NCBI GenBank assembly: GCA_001414345.1
Contig: LLCB01000317.1
Span: 1-64,000, forward strand
Length of the DNA: 64,000 bases
From: Hymenoscyphus infarciens
Taxonomy: Eukaryota; Ascomycota; Leotiomycetes; Helotiales; Helotiaceae
Direction of reading: 5' to 3'
The translations under genes and the position numbers were made by a program. Positions 10,814 to 24,425 of the stretch are shown piece by piece. A model generated the notes under the pieces. The model did no database searches. It was given only the letters and a program-made list of their open reading frames with translations, and was not told the origin of the DNA. Numbering within the stretch: position 1 is the stretch's first letter; every line of letters starts with the position of its first letter.

Positions 10814-12157
10814 ATGTCTGGGCACCTCAAAGACCTCGAACCACCAAGACTGACTTCACGACGAAGCATTGCTAGAATCGATGAATTTCCAGGCCAGCGA
10901 GTTCTCTCCAAGAGGCGGAGTTCCGAGAAAACTCAGAGTACGGGTCGCTGGTGGAACCGGCTTTCGTACTCAAATAGTAATTTTGCCATCTGGTCAATTC
11001 TCATCCTTCTGCCGTCCTATGTCATCTTATCTTCGTTCCTTGGAGGTTTGGTGAAAAGTGAAAATGAATATCTTGACAGCACTTTCTTCTTTTCAAGACC
11101 TGTCAATCCTAGGATGGCACAAGCCAAGTTATCAAGTTTATTTCATATGAAAAAATCACAGCATCGGGTACTTGCGAAGGAAGATGCGATATATGAAGAG
11201 ATGAAAGACCAAATGCTCAACGACCTCGAAAAGTACACTGAAACTCTGGAGCTTGTCTCTGAGAAAGAGCCGAAGGAAAAAGACACTATATGGGGTTATA
11301 TCTCTAAAGATAAAGATAGAGGAAATTACCAAGAGAATTTATTGTCAGCACTGGGGAAATTTCAAAGACTCATGGAAACAACACCAATCACCTTCCCCAA
11401 CACAACTAGCATACCAACTCGATTCAGAAGGCTAGAGTCACGAAACAGAGTGATCAAGGGGCATGATCATCCTGTAACTCCTTTTCAACTGGGTGTTGCA
11501 GAGGGACCTCTTCAAACACTTCATCGTGAAGTGAGACAAGTCACAAGTCATCTTCTCGTCGCGGCGTATTCTCTTGAAAAATGGGAAAAGTGCCTATTAA
11601 ACCTGTTCAAGCACAAATACTCGCTCGGTAAACTCCAATATTCAGACACCTTATTCCTCGAACTACTTGGCGAAATATTAGCAATGTATAAGGTGAATTC
11701 GAATTTAGGCAAGGATCTTCTGCCTAAGACTTTCAACTGGGTCTACCATAAAAACGACTACCTTCAAACCCTCGAGACTCAAAAAGATGCAGCTTTCAAT
11801 CAGCTCGATCTTTTAGATCAAAGTATCAATATACTCAGGAATACTGTTTCAAGAACACTCCGAGACTACGTACCGCGGACCCGCGGAAAAGAAACATTGA
11901 CAATCCCGACCTTGGGAAGAAGGATTTATAAAGATATTGAATGGATAAACTTATTTCTTTTTCAGAAGCAACTGCAGTCCCTCTCTGCTCTTGTTCAGGA
12001 AGCGAAGAAAAGAAAACTTGTTTTGCTATCTCATTGGGAAAAGCAAGTTCACTTTCTACAGAATACGCCCGATAATAATGTTTTCACTTTGAAGAAACTT
12101 GAGATGGATCTTGAGCTGGCGAAGAAAGATAGTAAAACTCCTTTGAGTGGAGATTGA
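10814..12157 (+). CDS. Hypothetical single-TM coiled-coil protein
   Basis: A single-exon frame of 447 codons. After a basic, Ser-rich N-terminus (residues 1-55) comes one hydrophobic segment, FAIWSILILLPSYVILSS, at about 57-80, then a long charged region rich in Lys, Glu and Leu that should form helices or coiled coil (about 110-160, 300-350, 385-440). No catalytic motif or known family was recognised. By the positive-inside rule the short N-terminus would face the cytosol and the helical domain the lumen or exterior. It is the last gene before the MITE and AT block 2. Confidence 0.6.
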   Translation: MSGHLKDLEPPRLTSRRSIARIDEFPGQRVLSKRRSSEKTQSTGRWWNRLSYSNSNFAIWSILILLPSYVILSSFLGGLVKSENEYLDSTFFFSRPVNPRMAQAKLSSLFHMKKSQHRVLAKEDAIYEEMKDQMLNDLEKYTETLELVSEKEPKEKDTIWGYISKDKDRGNYQENLLSALGKFQRLMETTPITFPNTTSIPTRFRRLESRNRVIKGHDHPVTPFQLGVAEGPLQTLHREVRQVTSHLLVAAYSLEKWEKCLLNLFKHKYSLGKLQYSDTLFLELLGEILAMYKVNSNLGKDLLPKTFNWVYHKNDYLQTLETQKDAAFNQLDLLDQSINILRNTVSRTLRDYVPRTRGKETLTIPTLGRRIYKDIEWINLFLFQKQLQSLSALVQEAKKRKLVLLSHWEKQVHFLQNTPDNNVFTLKKLEMDLELAKKDSKTPLSGD

Positions 12158-13139
12158 GCTGCAAGAACAGGGATTGAAAACTTTTACGGGTGTAACTTAA
12201 ACAATAGTTGGTGACTTGTCTTCAGGAAATATGCCACCATCTTGACGGAAAATATCTAGTTCTCAATTAAATCACCATCACCCCATTAAAAGCTCCGCCT
12301 AGGTATTATAAAAAAGGTATACAGTCTTGTAAGGAGAAACATCACCTCGGTTTCTCAAATAACCATGTCAGCATTTCTCTCTCTAAGAAACCTACACGCG
12401 ATGGACATGAAGAAAACAAAGACAAGAAATGACAAGATAACTTGACTTTATTTACCACTCATCTGCGTATCGCGTGGTTTATTACATCGTTAAGTAGTGA
12501 TATAAAGAAGTTAGAGAAGCAGGGTTTTGGTGGACCCGCAGAGCTAGTTGGCAGCACCTCACTCCGTTGATCTATATAATTAATTATATTCTGTAACAAC
12601 CAACTGTCGCCAACACCTAATTTCTCGTTAGTGTCGTAAATCTAATTGTTCACTAGTATATTCACGATGGAATTGTTTTTTCAAAGTAGTGGGTGGCAGT
12701 ATTTATTGAAGTGCGAGGCTTTTGAAGAGTCTTGGCATGCGACCTTGGACACTTATTATTTCATAACGGAATTCTTGATCTTACCGATCAAATTTATATG
12801 TGAGTTTTGTTGACTTGACTTTTTGGAATAATTCTATGAAGAAATTAAGCTCGCTGAATATCTAATGTGGTTGAATTGATAGTATTTGGGGGTGCCGGAG
12901 GACTGTATCCTTCGAAAGAGTCTTGGAAATCTAGTGGTTATGGGTGCTTGCGCACAGCTTTTTCGGTTCACTTGGTGTATATAGAAATTTCCCGTCCAAG
13001 GCTCGAGTAAGAAGGGTACGTAAACTCCCCTTGCGTTGTCAAATGAGTGGCATCGAAGAAGCCCTTGAGGTTTCGAATCATTTTTTGTCTAATGAGTATT
13101 GACATCATTCTCAGCAGCCATCTTGTTATATTACCAGCT
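12158..13139. other. Intergenic, no gene seen
   Basis: Normal to moderately AT-rich sequence between the coiled-coil gene and the MITE. No frame longer than a few dozen codons shows protein-like features, and no RNA gene was recognised. The 3' UTR of the preceding gene probably lies in the first few hundred bases. Confidence 0.5.
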
Positions 13140-13223
13140 ATTAGTCTTTATAAAATATAAAGTAACTGTTACGCTAGAGAGACGATAACGCAAAAGTTTA
13201 CTTAAAATAACTACTAAACAGTA

Positions 13224-13740
13224 ATCGCTCGGTCCACCTCTCACCTAATCCGCTTCGCGTATTAGGTAAGGGAGGGTAATATAATAAAACCAGCAATACA
13301 ACCACTTTTAGTTTATACTAAAATACGTTGTTTTTAAAAATATATAACAAAATAACAACGCTTTATTATATTCTAATTTTAATTAGGGTCTCTTATTTTA
13401 AACTTAATAAATAGAAATATAAAGTAAGATTTATCTATCTAGTATCTATCTAGTTCTTAAATCTAACTTCTAAGAAAGCTACTACTAAATCTCTAGAAAA
13501 ATTTAGTAAAGCCTAGAATATAGAAGATATAATTATATTTTAAAGATTAAATATAAGTTTAAGCTATATATTAATAGTAGGAACATATTAGAGTAGTTTT
13601 AGTAGCAAAGGTGAGGAGTTATTAGAGGCTAGTTAAGGCGATTTTGGTGTAAACAAAAGTGGTCGTATTACTGGTTTTATTGTATTGCCCTCTCTCACTT
13701 AATACGCGAAGCGGATTAGGTGAGAGGTAGACCGAGCGAT
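13224..13740. mobile_element. MITE with about 110-bp TIRs and TA target duplication
   Basis: The left end reads ATCGCTCGGTCCACCTCTCA and the right end is its reverse complement with few changes; pairing extends about 110 bp inward on each side (left to about 13330, right from about 13630). The element is 517 bp and is flanked on both sides by TA (13222-13223 and 13741-13742), the duplication made by Tc1/mariner-type transposases. The inner 300 bp is AT-rich with no ORF, so it is non-autonomous. Arm differences are mainly transitions, as RIP would leave. Confidence 0.85.
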
Positions 13741-13742
13741 TA

Positions 13743-14035
13743 TTATTTTGACTAATAGCGCGTATATGGAACGGACCCTGCGAATATCAGCTCGTCACGT
13801 GGCCTGATATCACAAGCTATTTCTCAAAAAGTCACATGAATGACCAAACACTCAAAAGGTGGAAGGTCACCTTCACGCGATATCGTCTTACGAAAGTGTA
13901 TTGATTCAACAATTCGATAATTGCACTTCCTTCAATATCACATGATACAACGAACTGTCAACGAATCCAAATCAGTATACTTTACGACAGTATCGTAGGT
14001 AGGGATTCTACACTTTAAACCATAAGTTTTTGTTT
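13743..14035. other. Unique non-RIP spacer
   Basis: About 290 bp of normal composition lies between the MITE and AT block 2. It has no ORF of note and no recognised RNA gene; it appears to be remaining host intergenic DNA. Confidence 0.5.
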
Positions 14036-17000
14036 TATATAAGAATAGACAGATATACAAAAGAAGTAGAAGTAAGCAAGTTAGAATTATTATTATCTAT
14101 TAACTTTTCTACTCTAGAGGTAGACTAGTAGTAGCTTTAGGGTTTTATTTTTACCTAATATATAAAACGACGGAGATTATAAGATGTATTTTTATTTTTA
14201 ATTATTAGTTAATTTTTAAGTTAACTTTTTTATACTATTTAATATCCTAGGTACTAACGACTTACTATCTATCTTACTTTCTAGCTTCCTAGATTCCTAG
14301 CTACTAGCTACTAGCTCGCTCTCTAATTCTATATCTTCTTCGTATTCTCTTAATAAGAAAACGTAGGTTATCGCGTTAATACTCTTCTCTCTATCTCGAC
14401 ATAGTCTTTCACTTAACACTTATAACTCTTTATTACCTCTCGAGTACTATTATAGTATTAATAAGAAAGAAAGAAAGAAAGGTTTAGTACGAGAAAGAAT
14501 AAGACTAGAGCCTTATAATTACTATAATAGTACGCTATTCTAAATTATTATATAATAGTATACTATTCTAAATTATTAGTATTCGTGAAACTACTAATAC
14601 TCTTAAGTATTACTAATACTCCTAGACTAAGATTATAAATAACTAATACTTATATAAGCGAAGTACTAAAGGTATTAATATCTAATATTTATATATAGAA
14701 GAGATTAAGGTTTAGATATTATATATTTAGCTTTTTAGCTCTTATTATTTAGTATTAGCTATATTAGATAGAGCTCGGTTATTATTCTTCTTAAAACTTA
14801 GTAGTTTTCGACCTCTTATATATAGACGTTTATATTTAATATAGAAGAGAGATAGTCTATTCTTTTCTTTTATACTAGTGCTTAGTAGTTATATACGTTA
14901 TTCTATCTTAAACGTACTTCTATATACCTCTTTACTAGTAGTATATATTTTATACTATTATATAAAAAGAATAAACTCTTCTTTACTAGTAATAGTATTT
15001 ATAATATCTCTTTTAAACTTATTATTACTTTTTATTTTAAAATCGATTTAGTCTAGGTTTAGACTATTATAATAATATATTCTTAAATAGCTAGGATTCT
15101 AGAGCTCTTCTAGATAGCTAGTATTACTAGGGTTTAGTGTTTATATAGATAGCTAGTAAAAATCGTGTTTTATATACTAAGAGATTAGAATATACTAAGT
15201 ATTTCTAAGAATCCTAATAACTCTCTTAGTATAGAGACTACTATACTTAATTTAGATAGTTAATATACTATAGTTATCTAGAAGACTTTTAAATTAACTT
15301 CTTTATCTCTTCTAAATTAATATTTAATATATTAGAATTAGAAGTAACTCTAGGTCTCTTCTAAGCTCTACTTCTAAGCGTAGAGCCTCTCTTTAAAGAA
15401 GAAAGTTAAGCTTTAATAGAAAGGTCTTTAACTTAGTACTATAGCTCTAAGAATAATAAGAAGCCTTAGAATAATAAAGGTAAAGGCGTAGTACTAAGAA
15501 GCTAGAGAGATTAATAAGACTTCTCTAATATAGATAAGATATAAGGTATAATCTAAGCTATAGAGGCTAAGAATTAAGAAAAAGAAGAGAGAATTTTATA
15601 GTAAGATAACTAGATTATTTAATTATTAGACTTAGTATAGTAAATTAGTTAATAACTACTAGGTAATAACTAAAGTCTAAGTCTTATCTAACTAATATAA
15701 ATACCTTCTTTATACTCTTCTATTACTTTAAACTATTATTAAGTATAAAACTCTACCTCTAATATTCTTTTCTTATAATAACCTACTTTACGTCTATAAC
15801 CTAAAAATACTTTAAAAGCTCTTTAATCTATTAAAAGTAAGATTATAAAGAAAATTAAACCTTTAAATAATAGTACTTTACTTATATATAAGTAATAGAG
15901 AATATTAGTATATAATTAACTCTATATAAATACTAACTATTATTAAACGTCTTTAACTTATAAAGCGCAAAGCTCTTATTTAAAAGATAATAATAAAACT
16001 TACTTAAAACTACTTAAAGCTTTAATATAAGTTTAATATAAGTAAGATAATATTTAAAGATTATAAAGAAATAATTGAAATTCTTAATACTTACTATTTA
16101 ACTAGTTATAAAAAGAAGGATGCTTAGAACACCTTTTAGTCTCTTTAGATAAGATAAAAGAGTTATATAAGAGAAAGTTTTTTAGAATTTAAAAGTTACT
16201 TTTTAAGTATAGTAATACTTAGAGAGATAGTAGAATAAGATAGATTCTACTATATATAAGAGAAGATTATATCTTAGCTTAGAAACTTATCTATTAGAAG
16301 TAAAAGATACTAGAATACTAATTTTAATTAGATAGTAAGAGACTTTTTATTTATAGATAAGAAGTAATACTAAAATACTAAGTTATATATAACTAGTATA
16401 ATAAGTATAGAAAAACTAGTAATAATAAGCTCTTTATATTAAAAGCTAAATATTAACTATTTCTTATCTAGTTTAGCTATAAAACCCTTACTACTCTTAT
16501 ATAAACTTTATTCTACTTCTTAAAAGACTTCTTAAACTTCTAAGCTCTCTTCTATTAGCGAAAGATTAAAGACTTTATTTATAGACTAATTCTCTACTAG
16601 TATAAAGTATTATAGTTATAAGAAACCTAGGTATATTAAGCTTAACTACTCTAATCTACCTAGTATTAATAAGATAGATAATTAATCTAAGAAAGAATAA
16701 GAAACTAAAGAGTACTTTAACTCGAATCTAAGTTAGAAGGAAAATAAAGAAGCTTAAGTAAAAATACCTTCTTAGGCCTATATAAATATAATCTAACTAG
16801 ACTTAACCTTTCTAAGCTTATAAAAGGAAAATAGTTCTTTATAAATACTACTCTTAGTATATAAAGATATAATATTAAATTATAAGCTTTAGTAGATATA
16901 GAAGTAAATAAGTACTTATTTCTAAATTAACCTCTAGCTCTATACTTATCTAAAATAATAGGTTTAAAGATTTAGAGATTACTATATATAGTATCTATTT

Positions 17001-20000
17001 ATAGATATAATAATAGTATAAAAAGCTAGATAACTTAGTTTATATAATTATATTTAAATATTATTATATTCTTAACTACTTCTTTATTATCCTAGACCTT
17101 AGATAGTAAGAGCTAATTATTAGTAATAAGTAGTTAAACTATTTTAAAGTTCTTCTTAATCTCTTAAAGAACTAGATTACTTAGCTAGCTAACTACTCTT
17201 TAACTTTCTACTTTAGTAAGAAGATTTTACTTTTACTTTCTAGCTAGAACTAAAAACCTATTTTAAATTACTAGTTAGATATAAATTAAAGAGAATATAT
17301 AATCTATTAATAAGAAAGATATAAAAAGAGTAGACTTATAAATATAACTAAGTTATTACTTCTATTTATAACTATACCTTTTAAAATTTTAAACTCTAAC
17401 TCTAGTCTAAAGCCTCTATAAACTACTAGTATAGTCTTAAAAGGCTAGACTTTATACTCTTTTATTAGTAAAATAAGTATAAATACTATATATTTTAATA
17501 TAAAATAACCTAATTTAGAATTCTATATAACTAGTACTTATAAGCTAGATTAGATTATTAATAAAAGATTAGCCTTTTTTAAAGATAATAATAATATAAG
17601 AGCTCTAATATAAGCTTAACTTTTAAAATATTACTCTTCTTATAAAGACGTATTCTTAAAAGTAGCTTTTAATAAGCTCTCTCTTTATTATAAATATAAC
17701 TATAAAATTACTTTAAATAAACTATTTCTTAACTCTTTTTTACCTCTATATTAATAGTTAACTATAAAGCTTAAAGCTATAAAAGAGTATCTTATAAAGA
17801 ACCTAGATAAGAGGTTTATTATTAATAGTAATAGCTTTTTTACTTCTCTAGTACTCTTTATTAAAAAAGCTAATAGTAAGAAGTTATAGTTTTATATTAA
17901 TTATAAGAAGCTAAATACTCTAATTTAAAATAATCTCTACTTAATCCTTTATATTAATAAGCTTTTTTCTAGAATAAGAATAGTTAAAATCTTTACTAAA
18001 CTAAATATAAAATAAGCTTTTTATTATATTTAAATAGACTTTAACTTAAAAAAGATAACTATATTTAGAACTAGATATAGTATATATAAATATAAAGTCT
18101 TCTCTTTTAAACTCTATAATAGCCTTACTACTTATTAATATTATATAAATAACGTCTTAATTAACTATTTAAATAACTTCTATATTATTTACTTAAATAA
18201 TATTTTAATTTATTTAAATACTATTAAAGAATATAAGGAATAAGTTAAGAAGGTTTTAAATTAGCTTTAAGAAGTAGAACTTTAAGTAGATATTAAGAAA
18301 AACGAATTTAGTATTACTAGAGTTAAATACTTAGGATTTATCTTAATTATAAAGAGACTTAAAGTTAATCTTAAAAAGATAGAGCCTTTATAAAACTAGG
18401 TCTAATCTAATACTATAATAGATATAAAGTCTTATCTAAGGTTTATAAGATTCTATAAATAATTTATTAAAGGTTATACTAAAATTACTAAACCTTTAAC
18501 TATAATAATATACTCTATAAAGCTATTTTTATAAATACTTAAATATAAAGAAGTCTTTAAAGTCTTAAGAACTAAGCTACTTATAATTTAAACCTTATAC
18601 TACTTTAACTCTAATTATAAAATAAAGCTAGAAATAGACTTCTTAAAAAGAGTAATAGTAGGTATATTCTTATAATAGTATAATAGCCTTTAGTACTTTA
18701 TTAGGTTTTACTTATATATCTTAGTTAGCTATAAATTAAACTAGGAGATCTATAATAAAGAGCTATCTACTATTATAGAAGCTTTTAAGAAATAGTGTCT
18801 TAAACTTATATTATATTAGAAGTGTATTAATATCTAATTAGATTATAGATTATTAGAATACTTTATAATAACTAAGCTACTTATAGCTAAGTAAGTTTAA
18901 TAAATAGAGTTTTTATTAGACTTTAACTTTTAGATCTAATTTATATCTAAGAAGAGTAATTAAAAAGTAGATATATTAATCTAATATAAATAAGACCTAA
19001 AAACCTATAATTAAGTTAAATTAGATAGCTACTTATATACTTTTTTAAGACCTAATTATTTAGACTTTTAAATTAATACTAAACTTACTTAGATCTTTTT
19101 ATAAGAATAATCTATATCTCTTAATATAATTTAGTTAGATATTATTCTAAGAATAAGTTTAGATATAATTTAAATATTAAAAGAAGATAACTTATACTTC
19201 TTTTAGAAAGAATGTTATAAACTTCTAGATAGATACTCTATTTTACTAGATAATTTACTTCTTTTTAAGAATTAACTTTATATTTAAAGAAATACTAAAC
19301 TCTATATAAAGCTAATCTAAGAAGTTTATAACTAAGTATCTAGTACTTATCTAAGTATAAAAAAGATATACTAGTTACTAGTATAATACTACTACTAGGT
19401 TAGACTAGGTTTAGACTATAAGAGGTATATAGCGAATTATTAAGCTTATAGATACTCTTATTCTTAATAGACTAAGTAATAAGGTTTTCTTTACCTCTTT
19501 CTAATACTTAATTACTCTATATAACATTTATATATAGATTTAAAATTATTTTTAAAAGATAAATATAGATTTAATACTATATTAGTATTTATTAACTAAC
19601 TTAGAAAGGATTTAGTATTAATACTCTACTACTTAACTATAGATATTAAAAAACTAGCTAAACTCTTTATTTAATAGATTTACTATTTTAGCTACTATCT
19701 TAAATTACTTATATCTAATTAAGAACCTTAATTTATATTATTATTTTAGACTAGATTTTATTAAATAATTAGTATTAAGCTTAAGTTTAATACTACTTAC
19801 TATAGATAGATAAATAAATAGATAGAAATAATAAACTAATATATTAAAATAGAGACTAAGACTCTTTATAACGTACTATTAAGGTAACTAAAGCGAATTA
19901 ATCTCTCTAATAAATAGAGTATAAATAATACTTCTATACTTATCTATTAGTATAACCTCTTATTAGCTTAAGTTTAAACTTAACTTAAAGACTTTATAAG

Positions 20001-22013
20001 ACTAGAATATACTAAAGACTTCTATTCTTTAGAAATAACTTAACTATAATAAAATACAGTAAAAGTAGCTTAATATATATACTCTAATTAGAGAATAGCT
20101 AAAGATAATATAAGTAAGGCTTAGAAAAAGATAAAGTCTACTTATCTATTAAGAATCTTAAGATAAATTATACTTGCTAAAAGCTTACTAAATAGTAGAT
20201 AGAACCTTTTAAAATACTAGAATATATAAGACACTTTTATAGGTTAAAACTTCTTAAAGGTTTATTAATTTATAATGTTTTCGCTTTTAATATATTTTTA
20301 AAGGATCTAAACACCTCTCTACTAAGATAAGAGGCTCTAGAGCCTATACTAGATATTAATAAAGGTATATAAGAATAAGAGGTATAAGAAATACTTAGTA
20401 GTAGACTTTTTAGAAAATAGCTATAATACTAAGTAAAATAGGTTAGATATAATTTAAATCTTATTTAGTATCTTATAAATAATTTTTAGAGTTTATTATA
20501 TTATTTAAAAGACTTTTATACTAAATATCTAAAAGAGCTAAGACTACTTTAATAACTCTCTAAATAGATTAATATATAGGAATTAGATAAGAATTAGATA
20601 AAAGAGTTAATTTATAAAACTCTATTAATACTCTCTACTTCTAGTTACTCTTAATAAGAAACTTATAATAAAAACCTAAAATAAAATACTAACTAGTAAG
20701 AATATTTAAAGTTAATAAAGTAAAGAACTAAGACTAAGTTACTACTAAAATAGAGCTTATACTACCTCTTCTTCCTTTAACTTATTATCCTCTTCTCTAC
20801 TCTTTTAAGTATAAGAAGCTTAAATTAGTTCTTCCTCTATCTCCTTCTTATAAGAGCGCTTCTTATCTTAGTAACCTCTTATAATAGGCTTAGAGAAGAA
20901 TGTTTATAAACTCTTTAGATAGGCTTTAAAGAGAACCTAAACCTAGGTTTAGACAGAGGTCCTACTCTCTATAGCTTTATATAAGAACTATTAAATATTA
21001 ATAACTAAAACCTCTTTAATAAGTAAGTGATAATTATAATAACTTTAATATAAAACGCTTAAGTCTCTTTTAGAAGAGCGAACTATATCTTTAAACTATT
21101 CTTTAGTACTTCTATACTAGTAATAACTAATATTTTATCTAAGGTCTTAGTAGCTCTTTTAATCTTCTTCTTCTTCTTCTTAAGCTTAAGCTTATTAAAC
21201 TCCTTCCTTATAAACTATAGTAACTATCTAAGTTAGAACGGATTTAGTATATATTTAGAATTAAACTTACTAAGATATATATAGTATTCTACTTAATATA
21301 GTAACTATACTTCTTTAACTTAGGCTTTTTAAAGACGTATATATAATCTCTATTCTAAGATTTTATCTAAAGGTATTAAACGTAGTAGACTTAGTAGATA
21401 GCTAGAAGTATATTAGGAGGATATAAGAGAGGTATTTTACTATATTAGATTAGCTTTAAATTAGGTCTAATTAAGAAGAGAAAGACTTACTTTTATATAT
21501 ATATATATAATATATATATATATTCTAGAAGATAAGTTAGTATATAAGAATATACTTAATTAGAAGGTATTCTTACTATTTATATTATTTAGATAAAAAG
21601 AAAAGAAGAAGAGAAGTTAGAATTAGAGAAAAGTCGTCTATTAATATACTACTTATAATAATAGCTATTACTTTAGAATTATTATTTATTACTTAATAAT
21701 TACTATTATAATATATAATAATAGTAAGAATATAATAACTCTATAGTAGCGTACTACTGTCTACCTAATAGCTAATAATTAGCCTCTCTTCTATTTATAT
21801 CTATTATTATATAGTATATAGTAGTAAATAAAGAGTTATTAGCTCTTAAATAATAATACTACTAGCTACTAACTCTACCTTAACTACTAGATACTATAAT
21901 AGTAGATAAGTTATATTCTTTATAATAAATAGATAAATAATACTCTAGTTAACCTAATACTATACTAATCGATAATCGAAGACTTAGAACGAGTCTTTTT
22001 TAAAGAGAGAAGA

Positions 22014-22313
22014 TATAATAGTATACTATCTTAAATTATTATATAATAGTACGCTATTCTAAATTATTAGTATTTATAAAACTACTAATACCTCTAAGTA
22101 CTATTAATACTCCTAGGCTAAGATTATAAATAACTAATACTTATATAAATAAAGTACTAAAGATATTAATATCTAACATTTATATATAGAAGAGATTAAG
22201 GTTTAGATATTATATATTTAGCTTTTCAGCTCTTATTATTTAGTATTAGCTATATTAGATAAGGCTCGGTTATTATTATTATTAGAACTTAGTAGCTTCC
22301 GACCTCTTATATA
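22014..22313 (+). repeat. Gypsy right LTR, first part
   Basis: This matches the left LTR at 14523-14822, including the 28-bp unit duplicated at its start. It stops at CCTCTTATAT, where the inner LTR element inserted; the LTR resumes at 24426 (TATATAGACG). Confidence 0.85.
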
Positions 22314-22314
22314 T

Positions 22315-24425
22315 TATCGGTATATATTCAAGAGTAAATAGCGATTCGGATTAGTATACGTAGATATATATGCTTCTCGCTTAAGAGCTACTTAAGTAGG
22401 CATCGTAGCTAGCTTTACACAGTATATACGAACGATAATATAACTCTTTTTATATCGCTTTTATAACTATAAGTTATACTAATACTAATTAGTAGACGTA
22501 TAGATTAGATTAGATACTTAGTTACTTTATATATTTCTACTATAGATATACTTATATAAAAGTAAACTTAATATTACTAGTAGACTCCCCTTCTCTAAGC
22601 GTGGTTCCTTCTACTGTTTAAAAACTCTTCGATAATATACTATAAACGCTTCTTAATATAGAAAGCATCGATTACTAATACCGACCTTCTAATATTATCC
22701 TAATAACTCCCTCGACCTTCTATCTCTCTCTAAGAGACCTCTTAAACGCCTACTATATATAAGACTAGTAGCATCGATTCGATAAAATATAAACGCTTCT
22801 TAAGATAGAAAGCGCCGATTATAAATACCGACCTTCTACTAACCTCCTACCTCTCTCTCGAGACAATTTATACTCTCTAAGATACTTATTTACCTAAAAC
22901 CCGATAACGATATTAGTATCTACTACTTCGAATAACGATATTTATTACGATATAGCGGATATACTAATAGAAGAGACGATTTTTACTATTAAACGAGAAG
23001 AGGAATATACTAAAGAATAGAACGAAGACCTTCTTCTTTAGAATGAATTTTAAGTAGACTTTAAGAGATAGGACTAAGATAACTTCGCTAAGATCTACTA
23101 GTCCACCGCTACTAAGTTACGATAAACACTTCGTAGTAGAGGCGTATAGGTCGAGATAGATAGGTATACTTAGACACTATATAATACCGCTACCGAGGTT
23201 AACTAAACTAAGTAGTTAGACGAAGAATTAAAAGCTATAGTATTAGAAGGAGCTAGTACTAAAGTCTTTATATCCTATTATAAATATATAGAGAAACACG
23301 CTAAAAGATAACAAAAGTAATAGTAATAATAACTAATATCTTCGGTAACTTTAGTCCTACTAACTAAAAGAAAGGATGTAACCGATCTAGTATAACCTCC
23401 GATTCAACCCCTGGGTCTGTTATATGCTGCCTAAACTTAAGATGACGGAGTCGGGAATAAGGACTATATTATATTACTACTAGGCAGTCCTTTAAAGTTT
23501 CGACCTACGGTTATAAAGCTATACTCTTTCGAAACTTCTAAAACTTTTAGAACGGCACTGGCGGATGGAGGAGTTTCTAGGACAGCACTGTCGAATAATC
23601 CGACACTATAATCTTATAAAAAGGGGGGAACTTTTAGGCCTTAGAGTAGGCAAGATGTTAAACGATAGACACCCCCTCGATATCGATATCGACTTCGTTA
23701 TTTAGAAATTCATTAAGACGTTGATATCCTGGAACCCCTTTTGGAACCGCCCTAGAGGCGCGGACGTGGCTAACTCTGAAAGTATCCGAGGCCTCTAAGC
23801 GACTTCGACTTCGAAGTGTTATTCCAAGAGTTGATCACCCTTAAAGATGTCGAAACCTTTATCCCTAATTTAAGCGACGACAGTAATGACTTCGACATTT
23901 TTAAGGGTGATCAACTCTTGGAACAACACTTCGAAGTCGAAGTCGCTTAGAGGCCTCGGATGCTTTCGGAGTTGGCTACGTCCGCGCCCCTGGGGCGGTT
24001 CCGAAAGGGGTTCCAGGATATCGGCGTCTCCTGCCGAACGTCCGGAGCATGATCGGCGACAGGACGATCCTGGCGGAGGCCCACCGACACGAAGAAATGT
24101 ACACTTCGATCCAGGTTAATACGGTGGAACGGAGTAAGAGGTAATAAGGGCTCCTTATTAGTTAAAGACAATAGATAGAGAGCTGTAATTGGTTAGATTA
24201 GATAGGAGATGTTAATAGCTTTTAAGTAACTTCTATCGTTTTGAAGAAGTGCTAGTGTTAGTATATATTCAAGGGTAAATAGCGATTCGGATTAGTATAC
24301 GTAGGTACACGTGCTTCTCGCTTAAGGGCTACTTAAGTAGGCATCGTAGCTAGCTTTACTCGGTATACACGAACGATAATACAACTCTTTTTGCATCGCT
24401 TTTATGACCATAAGTCATACTAACA
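22315..24425 (+). mobile_element. Nested 2.1-kb non-autonomous LTR element
   Basis: Two direct repeats of exactly 170 bp, 22315-22484 and 24256-24425, bound 1.77 kb of internal sequence. The right LTR runs TGTTAGTATA...CATACTAACA. The flanking TATAT at 22310-22314 and 24426-24430 is a 5-bp target duplication inside the LTR of the Gypsy element, so this insertion is younger. It is much less RIP-mutated in its right half than its host. No reverse transcriptase or integrase motif is visible, so it must have been moved in trans (TRIM/LARD-like). Inside are an imperfect direct repeat (about 22645-22730 and 22788-22870) and a large hairpin (23716-24029). Confidence 0.88.
23716..24029. repeat. 139-bp-arm inverted repeat (hairpin) in the nested element
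   Basis: The left arm 23716-23854 and right arm 23891-24029 are reverse complements with a 36-bp loop. About ten mismatches were seen; all are C/T or G/A transitions, with the T or A state mostly on the left arm. The pairing includes GATATCC...GGATATC at the base and GTTGATCACCCTTAAA near the loop. A transcript would fold into a long near-perfect duplex. Confidence 0.9.

Noticed and set aside
23886..24171. Two overlapping ORFs of 74-77 codons
   Set aside because: They lie within the hairpin arm of the nested LTR element and are open only because of its higher GC content.
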